Assembly (NCBI RefSeq): GCF_047345145.1
Contig: NZ_JBLFER010000001.1
Span: forward strand, 1,116,001 to 1,180,000
Direction: 5' to 3'
Length of the DNA stretch: 64,000 bases
DNA from: Maribacter_C sp047345145
Lineage (GTDB): Bacteria > Bacteroidota > Bacteroidia > Flavobacteriales > Flavobacteriaceae
Under the pieces are notes generated by a model. The model was not told the DNA's origin. It saw nothing but the letters and a program-made list of their open reading frames with translations, and ran no database searches. Positions within the stretch are counted from its first letter, which is position 1. Each line of letters opens with the position of its first letter. Below are positions 20,601 through 27,436 of this stretch, piece by piece. Position numbers and translations under genes: made by a program.

Positions 20601-21857
20601 TGTGTCATCTAATATATTTCCATTTGCATCCATAGTTACTACCCATATTCTGCTCGAATTGAAATCATAGAAAAAGAATTTATCATCAAACTCAATAGGT
20701 AGTCTTTGCTGATCGGTTAAATTGGTATCATAATAATAGCGAAACCCAGCTAAATAACATTTATTATCAAACGACATCCAAGCCGGTTCTGCCGGCGGAA
20801 GATTCGTAGCACCTGTGTTGAAAATTGAGGTGTTTACAGGAGCCAATGGGTCATTGTAAAACGGAGGTAAACCATTATAAGCGACTTGATATGGAGCGTT
20901 ATTCGTTCCTAAAAAGTATGGCCAACCTGCATTTTCAGCATTCTTGGTTAAATTTATTTCATCCATCCCCATCGGTCCGGCAGTACCTGGAACAGACGCA
21001 TCGGGCCCCACTTCTCCCCAATAAAGCCAATCGTTAGCCTCATCATCAACAAAAATTCGATATGGATTTCTAGCTCCTAGAACATATATTTCTGGTAATC
21101 CACCTGTGCCTCCTGGAAAAAGATTTCCCGGGGGTATCGTATAAGTTCCATTTGCTTGAGGGGTAATTCTTAAAATTTTACCTCTTAAATCATTTGTATT
21201 TGAAGAGGATTTTTCAGCACTAGCCTGCTCATTAGCAGGAGTATCAGTATTTGTAAGACTAATGGCCGTATATGTATTTGGATAAGTAGTATTATCTCCT
21301 GTCGCGACATACAAATTTCCTTGAGAATCAAAATCCATATCTCCGCCTGAATGGTACTTAGCAACTCTATTGGTGTCCCATTCCAAAAGAGTTACTTCAG
21401 AAGCCATATCTAGGTTATCGCCAACCATGGTAAAACGGGATAACCTATTCTTATTAGCCCCTACGGGTAATGGAGAATAGGTAACATATATGAAATTATT
21501 AGTCGCGAAATTTGGATCGAAGACAATACCCAACAAACCGTCCTCTAGCTCATGAAAAACTGGTATTATTCCAGCTGATTGTACAAACCCAGTGCTGTTT
21601 TTATATATTAATACTTCACCATACCTATCTAAAATAAAAATTCTACCATCAGGAGCGAACTTAAATGTAGTTGTGTTTGAAAGCCCACTAGCCAATTCAA
21701 CCTTGACAAACTCATCCGGTAACTGCGCATTTCCGGTAAAAACGCTGAATAGAACTGTTGAAAATAAAAGCAAAAAAAGGCTTTTTGTTTTTTCTCCAAA
21801 CAAAAGCCCTAGGGTAGGAATATGTAAATTAAAAAACGAATTGTAGTTTTTTTTCAT
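14604..21857 (-). CDS. Giant secreted multidomain protein, paralogue of the 6707-14269 product
   Basis: 2417 residues with ATG at 21857. The signal peptide is LFLLLFSTVLFSVFTGNA/Q (cleavage near residue 44). Approximate modules: glucose/sorbosone dehydrogenase-like propeller (50-476; HSGGDMDFDSQGNLYVATGD, GARNPYRIFVDDE); PKD (480-565); CBM6-like (686-806); Ig-like (812-899); malectin (909-1062); Ig-like (1069-1159); FG-GAP/VCBS repeats (1166-1546); alternating REJ/PKD-like and malectin domains (1552-2142, two malectins); two canonical PKD domains with YMWDFGDG and YLWDFGDG cores (2156-2322); a type IX sorting tail (2329-2417, ending TLIKLWINN). The N-terminal two thirds match the paralogue closely, while the C-terminal third has a different domain arrangement. 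The role is probably a secreted or cell-surface carbohydrate-binding protein, perhaps with sugar oxidoreductase activity; function is not proven. Confidence 0.88.
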   Translation of the reverse strand: MKKNYNSFFNLHIPTLGLLFGEKTKSLFLLLFSTVLFSVFTGNAQLPDEFVKVELASGLSNTTTFKFAPDGRIFILDRYGEVLIYKNSTGFVQSAGIIPVFHELEDGLLGIVFDPNFATNNFIYVTYSPLPVGANKNRLSRFTMVGDNLDMASEVTLLEWDTNRVAKYHSGGDMDFDSQGNLYVATGDNTTYPNTYTAISLTNTDTPANEQASAEKSSSNTNDLRGKILRITPQANGTYTIPPGNLFPGGTGGLPEIYVLGARNPYRIFVDDEANDWLYWGEVGPDASVPGTAGPMGMDEINLTKNAENAGWPYFLGTNNAPYQVAYNGLPPFYNDPLAPVNTSIFNTGATNLPPAEPAWMSFDNKCYLAGFRYYYDTNLTDQQRLPIEFDDKFFFYDFNSSRIWVVTMDANGNILDDTSTIATVPQFAPAVFPPGTEGFIDMELGPDGKMYILAYGVPCCDPDAGPTGKLYRVDYTGITTNSPPVIELSATPTNGDLPLVVNFSSVGTTDPNGDPMTFSWDFDGDGMPDSSDPNPTHTYTVEGTFNAQLRVSDGNPTNGLSIKNVTIYAGNNLAEFTINSPANGGFFNWGDDVNIDIITEDDEDGLVDCNQVILTPGFGHLNHVHPEPTTNGCPQTLMLAADENHGTDGELDIFASISMEYTDTGGLISRDLLTLHPKRKEAEFFDTESGVTIIPNNDPLEGAQEAIRVDAGGYISFSERNLQNITGVKYRVASAAAGGSIELRLGSPTGPLLVTTAVPSTGGTSSWISVESNFSDPGGRNDLFFVFTGSGSNIFDLNYVEFLGNGVSTDNSPPLIEIVKALSPTLVSVNFSEYVDQTSAELISNYAINNGISVVSADLQNDGRTVFLTTSTISAGTNYSLTVSNVQNISGLTIVTNNYPFSLIGEVRINSGGPQVVFNGDSFIADNYFDGGDFFSTTADILGTTDDDLYQTERYATGNGIFSYEIPVGVAGEYDIRLHFAEIFFGLPGAGIGGGPGSRTFNVSIEGNPVLTNFDILSEVAPATALVKEFNNVTINDGFATIVFTDGVQSAKVNGIEILSPDTFGEPSDASISITSPSNGWDVNQPFEVAFNVENWTILEGDTHVHYYIDDMMIGPHYSYEPIVIEGLSLGSHTIKIELFNQDHTATGIFDEVTVNVTGDITCNTTLFPDQWGVKQLETTSLPTVSVYTFADFDLDGDGLKDIVTGAWWYKNPGTIQGEWVRSTIGTDFDNVAWVHDFNGDGHLDLLGTTENGLDPRGYEGSDLVWAQNNGTGSFTVYNNIPSGDTNYSEPFVAGVAGGVFTVGGPYQMAINWNGAEATGSPMQLLTPSANPTTGTWTLETLTMDSTGEDIQVGDIDQDNDLDLFQGSNWIRNDLSTGGGWTTFSTGITYATTPDRAQLADFDRDGDLDAVVGQLSAFSTDPDRKEFSWFAAPADPTQPWVRNVLDTDVSGSLSVFATDIDFDGDKDIVVGEWRDQYRLIAFENDLCDSGTFVKQIINAGIPGQEHHDGARVTDIDNDGDLDIISNGWFVGANPHNFPRIYENQTIPPANDEPIVDAGPDQNILPDTATLNGSASDPDGGSITSYQWSQESGPSIATLTGDTTETLVASGLEEGVYVFRLTVTDDESDTNFDEATITVSNQSSAIRINSGGPTYTFNGTEWSADQYFNAGTPEENFIAIANTENDELYQTERFNNLGPLVYEIPVSNGDHNVNLHFAEIYYGVSGPGASGDIGSRIFNVDIENGEGTLTNYDIIAEAGASATAIIENFTNITVTDGSLTITLTSVVEFPKISGIEVIVPGSSNPPIVFAGDDRTITLPNNTLTLDGSATDPDGGVIASYLWSQVSGPTTATFSDVNIADPVISDLVEGDYVFSLTATDDEGDMGSDQVTVTVASEPSTLLINSGGPAYVFNTEEWTADQYFVGGTPFPTTPNPIPIANTENDQLYQTERFSTTGTLVYEIPVINGSYNVDLHFAELFYGVGSQAGGIGSRVFNIQVENQPQISNYDIIAEAGESAAAVIESLVNVPVTDGMLTITLISTVDFPKISGIGVFETRIPDVNAGADQTITLPANNAVLNGTANDPDGGMITYQWTQVSGPNTATLVGANTADLTANDLVAGEYVFRLTVTDDETQTAFDEATIIVTPETGGNMPPVAVAEATPTTGSAPLLVSFTGANSTDDVGIASYMWDFGDGMTSTEANPEYTYSTLGTYDVVLTVTDEGGLTDTATLTITVAEMGDQPVAVAEATPTSGGAPLLVTFTGSNSTDNISIVSYLWDFGDGMTSTEADPEHIYTIPGTYDVLLTVTDDGGLTDTASLTITVADDPTGKMNIILTSNPPSPMDVGFAHIQVVNQPVDVRVMNITLHDVGGRYLAGFLADEIEQNGVYRIPISTLGDGVYFVRVAMSQGETTLIKLWINN
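17223..18415 (-). repeat. FG-GAP-encoding segment nearly identical to 9653-10845
   Basis: Partner of the block at 9653-10845, aligned without gaps at +7570. Both encode the same run of FG-GAP/VCBS repeats, including FQGSNWIRNDLSTGGGW and DGARVTDIDNDGDLD. Confidence 0.8.
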
Positions 21858-21916
21858 AGCAATGCTTTGTTAAAGGCGCAAGTTTATTCATTATAGGTCG
21901 GGGTCTGTTTGGACCA

Positions 21917-21924
21917 CAAAGATA
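21917..21924 (-). promoter_or_regulatory. Candidate -7 element for the 14604-21857 gene
   Basis: CAAAGATA on the plus strand reads TATCTTTG on the minus strand, a full match to TAnnTTTG, giving a leader of about 50 bases before the ATG at 21857. No -33 TTG is present at the normal distance, while repeated half-sites begin about 40 bases upstream. Confidence 0.45.
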
Positions 21925-21964
21925 AATCAATAACAATTAATGCAGAAAATACCCTAATTCTTTT

Positions 21965-22036
21965 CGTCTAAAAATAGGTGTTAATCGATAAAATACAGTT
22001 TGAATCGTTAACGCCATCTTTTCGTCGAATTTTTAT
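21965..22036 (-). promoter_or_regulatory. Phased half-site array upstream of the giant secreted protein gene
   Basis: On the minus strand four elements ending in CG recur: ATTTTTAGACG (CG at 21965), GTATTTTATCG (21986), TGGCGTTAACG (22006) and ATAAAAATTCG (22026), at steps of 21, 20 and 20 bases. The spacing puts them on one face of the helix. They resemble the motif found upstream of the beta-helix lipoproteins, though degenerately. Confidence 0.4.
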
Positions 22037-22217
22037 TGATTATAGTAAATACACGACCAATCTCTCACCTCGAAACAAATAACGAAAAATAGCAAGTTTT
22101 ATTTGGCGAAGTCCTGATGATTATAAGGAATCTCGGAAATCAATTGATTGGTAAACAAATACTTGAAGTATTCAAATCAAGACGATTTTATCAATTCTAG
22201 GAAATTAACCAACTACA

Positions 22218-22250
22218 AAAAAAGCCTTGAAATAATTTCAAGGCTTTTTT
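22218..22250 (-). terminator. Intrinsic terminator of the aminotransferase-dehydratase-wza-wzc operon
   Basis: A perfect 15-bp stem (22218-22232 with 22236-22250; core GCCTTGAAA/TTTCAAGGC) and a 3-base loop, followed on the minus strand by a T run. It lies 24 bases past the stop codon of the kinase gene. Confidence 0.85.
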
Positions 22251-22273
22251 ATCTAATTTTTTAAAAATTGAAG

Positions 22274-24652
22274 TCAAAACTTCCACCATTTTTTCTGTGA
22301 CTTACCATAGCCATAGCCATATTTACCACCATAACCCAATTCTGAGCTCTTTACATCATTAACAACAAAGCAAAGCCCCTTGATCTTACCTTCTTCTTGA
22401 AGCTTTAGCGGATATCCTACAGCCTTGTTTTCGGTCACACCGGCTCTTGTAACATAAATCAAATGATCTGCATGAGAACTAATTAACAGAGTATCTGTAA
22501 CTACCATTAAAGGAGCAGTATCTACAATAACGTAATCATACTTTTCTGAAACTTCATCAAAAAGATCTTTGATTCGATCGCTCATCAATAATTCTGCAGG
22601 GTTCGGAGGTATTCTTCCAGAATAAATGACATCAATTGTATTGTGGTGCACCAACATAGGGTTGATAATATCTTTGGAATTCAAAGTATTGTCATATAAA
22701 TATTCTGTTAAACCAGCATCTTTATTTCTACTTGGCTTGGACATTTTATCGACATTACTCCCAGTAAAGAATGTGTAAATTTTAGGATTTCTAATATCAG
22801 CACCAATTAAAAGTACTTTCTTATTAGTACTTGCAAGAATCATCGAAAGGTTCGTAGACAAAAAAGTTTTACCCTCACCTGGCACACTTGAAGTTACAAA
22901 AATCATATTATTCTTGCCCTCCTTTGATCTTTTTGTTTTTATTAAATAATCTAAGTTTGTACGAATTATTCGTAAAGATTCAGCCAAAACGGAGCGATCT
23001 TCTTTTATTACAAGTTTGTCTTCTTTACTTGATAATTTTGGAATTTCACCCAGCACTGGAGTGTCGGTAGTGATCTTCTCTAGGCTGTTCATATTGTGTA
23101 CTTTATTATCTAGTAAGTCCTTACTATAGATAATTGAAAAGGGCACTAACAGTCCTAAAATTAATGAAGCTAGATATACAATTTTCTTTTTCGGTGATAC
23201 GGGAAAAGGGCTAACACTATACCCGCTATCAATAGTTTTTGATTTAGGCGCCTGTGAGGCAACTGCAATTTGCGATTCCTCCCTTTTCGTAAGAAGATAA
23301 AGATAAAGTTCCTCTGTGGTTTGCTGTTTTCTAGTTATATCTCTAAGAGCTCTCTCGTTTTTTGGAGAGGAATATATTCTAGAATTAAAACGCGCACGTT
23401 GACCACTAAGAGAATTAACCGTTGTACTCAAGCTACTAACCGTTCCTTTTAAACTTGAAGACAAACTCTGTTTCAAGTTATCTAACTGTTGATCTAAGTT
23501 TACAATTATTGGGTTTTTTTCGTTAGAACTCTCCAAGAGACGTCTTCTTTCAGATACCAATTGATTATACTGCGCAGTTGTACTTGCTATTGCAGGACCA
23601 CCTATATTGGCCGGTAACACTTCATATTTACCTCTTTGCCCTTCAATGATGCTACTCATCTGAGCAGCAATAGTCAGCTCGTTCTGAGCAGCAGCCAACT
23701 CTTGTTGAGTAGCAACACTTGCACTCAAATTTATATTGGTTTCAACTGGTATATCAGTAACTCTTTGATCCGTTTTAAAATCTTCGGCATTTTGATCTAC
23801 TGAAGACAAACTACCAGAAATATCAGTAATTCTATCGTTTATGAACTTTGAAGTCCTATCAGCTATAATTTGCTTATCCTCAATTGCATTTTCATTATAA
23901 ACTCTTATGAGAGAGTTTACAATATTTATGGCCTTTTCTCTTATTGGATCTTCTAAGCTTATGTCAACAATGTTCGATTTATCATCACTATTGACAATAC
24001 TCATTTTCTTTTTATATCCCAAAGCAACACTCTCAACTGGTCGCATAGATACTTTTATCTTCTTGTCTTTGTACTTTTCAAAACTTTCTATGTTAGGAGT
24101 AATAACAATATCTCCCACTTCTGAAGAAATATTCTTACCAAAAGAAAATACCTTAACAGGTTTATCCTCTTCTTCGCTATATCCAAATGTAGTCGACGAA
24201 GATAGGGTTATATAAAAATCAAAATAGGCATTGTTTATGGTTGAGTCTTCTGCTATAAAACTCAAGTTTATTGGCGGGTCTTTGTATACTTCAGTACTGA
24301 TGACATTGCCAAGAACAGAAATTCTGGTATTCAATTTCAGCTCTTTAACTACATCAATAAAATTAGACCTTGATCCTATGAGTTCAATTTCATCAATCAC
24401 TTTATTTTTTCCTCCACCCAATACATCCAAATCTGAGAATGCCGCAAGGCCAGAACTGGCATTTTCATCCTCAAGAATTTGAATTTTCGCAGCAGCAGCA
24501 TACTGAGGAGTAGTGTACCTTATGTACACTGAAGCCAAAAGCAAGGCTATAATTCCTGAAATAACAAACCATTTCCAATGTTTTGTATAGCCAGAAATAA
24601 CCTCTTTTAGCTCTATACTATCACCCTTTAATATTTGATTTTCAGGACTCAT
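22274..24652 (-). CDS. Wzc-like polysaccharide co-polymerase and tyrosine autokinase
   Basis: 792 residues. The N-terminal Wzz-type chain-length domain has a first membrane segment (about 30-50, WFVISGIIALLLASVYI), a long periplasmic coiled-coil region, a GNVR-like zone and a second membrane segment near 490 (IVYLASLILGLLVPFSII). The C-terminal BY-kinase domain shows Walker A (SSVPGEGKTFLSTN, about 585-600), Walker A' (VLLIGADIRNPK) and Walker B (YVIVDTAPL, about 705-715). It ends in a Tyr cluster (YGGKYGYGYGK), the usual autophosphorylation site. It would set chain length and drive export together with the Wza-like lipoprotein encoded 23 bases upstream. The PHP phosphatase at 5895-6635 probably reverses its phosphorylation. 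Confidence 0.95.
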   Translation of the reverse strand: MSPENQILKGDSIELKEVISGYTKHWKWFVISGIIALLLASVYIRYTTPQYAAAAKIQILEDENASSGLAAFSDLDVLGGGKNKVIDEIELIGSRSNFIDVVKELKLNTRISVLGNVISTEVYKDPPINLSFIAEDSTINNAYFDFYITLSSSTTFGYSEEEDKPVKVFSFGKNISSEVGDIVITPNIESFEKYKDKKIKVSMRPVESVALGYKKKMSIVNSDDKSNIVDISLEDPIREKAINIVNSLIRVYNENAIEDKQIIADRTSKFINDRITDISGSLSSVDQNAEDFKTDQRVTDIPVETNINLSASVATQQELAAAQNELTIAAQMSSIIEGQRGKYEVLPANIGGPAIASTTAQYNQLVSERRRLLESSNEKNPIIVNLDQQLDNLKQSLSSSLKGTVSSLSTTVNSLSGQRARFNSRIYSSPKNERALRDITRKQQTTEELYLYLLTKREESQIAVASQAPKSKTIDSGYSVSPFPVSPKKKIVYLASLILGLLVPFSIIYSKDLLDNKVHNMNSLEKITTDTPVLGEIPKLSSKEDKLVIKEDRSVLAESLRIIRTNLDYLIKTKRSKEGKNNMIFVTSSVPGEGKTFLSTNLSMILASTNKKVLLIGADIRNPKIYTFFTGSNVDKMSKPSRNKDAGLTEYLYDNTLNSKDIINPMLVHHNTIDVIYSGRIPPNPAELLMSDRIKDLFDEVSEKYDYVIVDTAPLMVVTDTLLISSHADHLIYVTRAGVTENKAVGYPLKLQEEGKIKGLCFVVNDVKSSELGYGGKYGYGYGKSQKKWWKF

Positions 24653-24675
24653 ATAAACTTTGATTTCTTAAACCA

Positions 24676-25455
24676 CTAATTTCTGGTAAGTAATAAAACG
24701 GATGAAGTAATAAGTACAGAAGCAATTGAAATGGCTATTGTAGCACGATTATCCAAGCTTGATGCCGAAATTGCTGATTGGTTGGGTTCTACATAAACCA
24801 CATCATTCTGCGTTAAATAATACACAGGAGAACTTAAAGCCTCCTTTTGCGTAAGATTAATTCTCTGAGATACTTTTGTACCATCGAAATCGCGAACTAC
24901 CAAAATATTGTCTCGAACACCTTTTACGGTTAAATCACCTGCTAGACCCAAGGCTTCCAAAATACTAATTCTTTCTCCATTTACAGGATATGTACCCGGT
25001 TTACGGACTTCTCCAAGAACTGTTATGGTAAAATTTTGCAATCTTATATTTATAATCGGGTCTTTTAAATAGTCTGCTAATTTTTCTCTTAATAAGACTC
25101 TAAGCTCTTCTGAAGATAAACCAGAAACTTTAATCTTTCCGATAACCGGAAAATCGATTTCACCCTCCTTGTCTATTAAATAATCTACCTGCTCTGCAAC
25201 AATACCACCTTCAGAGGCACCTCTAAATAAATTAAAAGGCACACTCGCCTCACTATTTAAAGTAGATATATGTATGTTGATTAAATCATCAACTTTGAAT
25301 TTAGGAGTAAAACTGTTCTTATCAACTAAGGTTTCGAAACTTCCTGTATTTTGAAAATAAACTACATCCTTTTTAGAGGCACAAGAAGATAAAATAAGAA
25401 TTGATAAAATCAGAAAAGAAGATATCATTCCAAAACGTCTATTAATTTTAATCAT
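24676..25455 (-). CDS. Wza-like polysaccharide export outer-membrane lipoprotein
   Basis: 259 residues with a lipoprotein signal peptide and lipobox LSSC (Cys25). A polysaccharide-export domain follows (about 50-130, FKVDDLINIHISTLN, YLIDKEGEIDFPVIGKIKVSG), then an SLBB domain (about 140-225, TVLGEVRKPGTYPV). The C-terminus has one hydrophobic helix (IAISIASVLITSSVLLLT), typical of Bacteroidota members, where it may anchor to the inner or outer membrane. It forms the export channel for the polymer and works with the Wzc-like kinase encoded directly downstream. The dehydratase gene lies 37 bases upstream in the same operon. Confidence 0.93.
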   Translation of the reverse strand: MIKINRRFGMISSFLILSILILSSCASKKDVVYFQNTGSFETLVDKNSFTPKFKVDDLINIHISTLNSEASVPFNLFRGASEGGIVAEQVDYLIDKEGEIDFPVIGKIKVSGLSSEELRVLLREKLADYLKDPIINIRLQNFTITVLGEVRKPGTYPVNGERISILEALGLAGDLTVKGVRDNILVVRDFDGTKVSQRINLTQKEALSSPVYYLTQNDVVYVEPNQSAISASSLDNRATIAISIASVLITSSVLLLTRN

Positions 25456-25492
25456 AATACTATAGTGTTGTTTTTGTGCAATATTAGTAAAA

Positions 25493-27436
25493 TTATTTTT
25501 GGAAAATTTTCTTTTCTTCTTCTCTTATCGGCAAGGTTGACTTTTCATCTTTTGGGGAATCCAACTTACAAAATTCTGAATTATTAGAGACATATTCAGG
25601 TACTATCTCTTTCATTAGTGCCATGGTATTTCCATTAAAAAACATATTTGAAACGCAAAGCTCATCTATCTTAGATTTCACGAGGGCATAATCCAATTCC
25701 TTGACCTTACCTATCAATATTTTCTTGTGATACGTAGGCAATGTATTCTCTCCATTCGCAAGGAGTTCTTCATATAACTTTTCTCCCGGGCGAAGTCCTG
25801 TAATCTTAATATCAATGTCTTCTGGATATTTGAGACCAGATAGTTTAATCATGTTCTTTGCTAGGTCAAAAATCTTAACTGATTTGCCCATATCGAAAAT
25901 AAATATCTCACCACCTTCACCCATTACGGCCGCTTCTAAAACCAATTGAGACGCTTCAGGAATCGTCATAAAAAATCTTGTGATATCCTTGTGGGTTACG
26001 GTTAGAGGTCCTCCTTTTTCTATCTGCTTTCTAAACAGAGGTATAACTGATCCGTTAGATCCTAAAACGTTTCCAAATCTTGTGGTTATAAACTTGGTTT
26101 TATTCTCTTGCTGCACACTACTTATGTACATTTCAGCAATACGCTTTGTGGCTCCCATTACGTTGGTGGGATTAACTGCCTTATCAGTAGAAACAAATAC
26201 AAATTTGCCCACATTATGATTCATTGCCAAATCAACTATAGTTTTTGTGCCAGCCACATTGATTTTTATAGCTTCATAATAATTGTATTCCATTAAGGGA
26301 ACATGTTTATAAGCGGCAGCATGAAATACCATAGTTGGTTTATGCTCTTGAAAATAGGTATTCATTCGATTTTTATCTCGAATATCTCCAACTATTGGCA
26401 CAAAATTATGAAAGCCATTTTGTTTTAATTCTTGCTGCAAATCATATAATGCTGACTCGGCTTGATCAACGATGACCAAGGACTTGTAATCATAATTGGC
26501 TATTTGTCTGACAATTTCACTTCCAATAGAACCTGCTCCTCCAGTTACCAAGATCACCTGATTCTTTAGTTGTTCAGAAACCTTTGATTTTTTAATATCG
26601 ATAGGAGATCTATCTAAAAGATCCTCAATTTGAACTTGTTTAATCTGCGAGACTTTAAGCTCTCCATTGATCCAACTCTCTACAGGTGGAACAATTTTTA
26701 CTTGTACTGGATACTCTACAAGACTCTCAACCAGTTGGCTAAGTTTTTGGCCATCAACATTATTGATAGAAACTATTATTTCTGAAATATCTTTTGAGCT
26801 AATAAAATATTCTGATAGAACATCTTTACCCAATACCATCACACCATTAATAATTTTTCCAACCTTTTTAGGATCATCATCCAAATATGCAACCACTCTA
26901 GCGTTACTACTAGTTTGATTTGTAATAGCGTTATAAGTCAGAATACCTGATTCTCCAGCTCCATAAATGAGCACATTTTTAGTTACTTTAAACTTCTTGA
27001 CAAGATTAAAAAATGCGGTTTTAAAAATATAGCGGGAAGCGATAAGTGCAATAAAAGCTAATAAACTGTGAATAATTATAATTCCCAAGGGAATTGTAAA
27101 ATCATCCATAAAGACAAACTGTCTATTTATAATTACCAGAAAAATGGTAAGTATACTCGATAAGCAAATGGCATTAAAAATCTTGTATACATCGCGCACA
27201 CCTGTATGTCTTACAACACCTTTATAAGATTCGGTAAACAAAAAGGATAATATTGCAATTATGGCAACAACCGGAAGTTGAAGAAACAACTTATCACTAT
27301 CAAAATCAAAGGTTAAATTAAAGCGGATTATGTAAGATAGTACGAAGCAAATCGATATTAATAAAACATCAATTGCTAGTACCAACCACTTTGAAGCATA
27401 TCTGTGGGCGTTACTTACAAGGTAATTCTTTATCAT
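25493..27436 (-). CDS. Membrane-bound nucleotide-sugar 4,6-dehydratase (PglF/WbpM/CapD-like)
   Basis: 647 residues. Four to five membrane segments occupy about residues 15-140; a first Rossmann motif (YGAGESG) is near 155 and the catalytic SDR domain begins with LVTGGAGSIGSEIVRQI near 297. The active site reads STDKAVNPTNVMGATK, where Met replaces the usual Tyr, as in the PglF/WbpM/FlaA1 family, and Lys is kept. The family converts UDP-GlcNAc to UDP-4-keto-6-deoxy-GlcNAc. Its start overlaps the end of the aminotransferase gene by 4 bases, so the two are translationally coupled. Together they would give a UDP-4-amino-4,6-dideoxy-HexNAc. Confidence 0.93.
   Translation of the reverse strand: MIKNYLVSNAHRYASKWLVLAIDVLLISICFVLSYIIRFNLTFDFDSDKLFLQLPVVAIIAILSFLFTESYKGVVRHTGVRDVYKIFNAICLSSILTIFLVIINRQFVFMDDFTIPLGIIIIHSLLAFIALIASRYIFKTAFFNLVKKFKVTKNVLIYGAGESGILTYNAITNQTSSNARVVAYLDDDPKKVGKIINGVMVLGKDVLSEYFISSKDISEIIVSINNVDGQKLSQLVESLVEYPVQVKIVPPVESWINGELKVSQIKQVQIEDLLDRSPIDIKKSKVSEQLKNQVILVTGGAGSIGSEIVRQIANYDYKSLVIVDQAESALYDLQQELKQNGFHNFVPIVGDIRDKNRMNTYFQEHKPTMVFHAAAYKHVPLMEYNYYEAIKINVAGTKTIVDLAMNHNVGKFVFVSTDKAVNPTNVMGATKRIAEMYISSVQQENKTKFITTRFGNVLGSNGSVIPLFRKQIEKGGPLTVTHKDITRFFMTIPEASQLVLEAAVMGEGGEIFIFDMGKSVKIFDLAKNMIKLSGLKYPEDIDIKITGLRPGEKLYEELLANGENTLPTYHKKILIGKVKELDYALVKSKIDELCVSNMFFNGNTMALMKEIVPEYVSNNSEFCKLDSPKDEKSTLPIREEEKKIFQK

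Larger units (their letters stand above)
21858..22273. other. Intergenic region upstream of the giant gene and downstream of the wzc-like gene
   Basis: From left to right it contains a -7 element for the leftward giant gene (21917-21924), an array of four CG-containing half-sites at 20-21 bp steps (21965-22036) and the terminator of the kinase operon (22218-22250). There is no convincing ORF. Confidence 0.6.
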
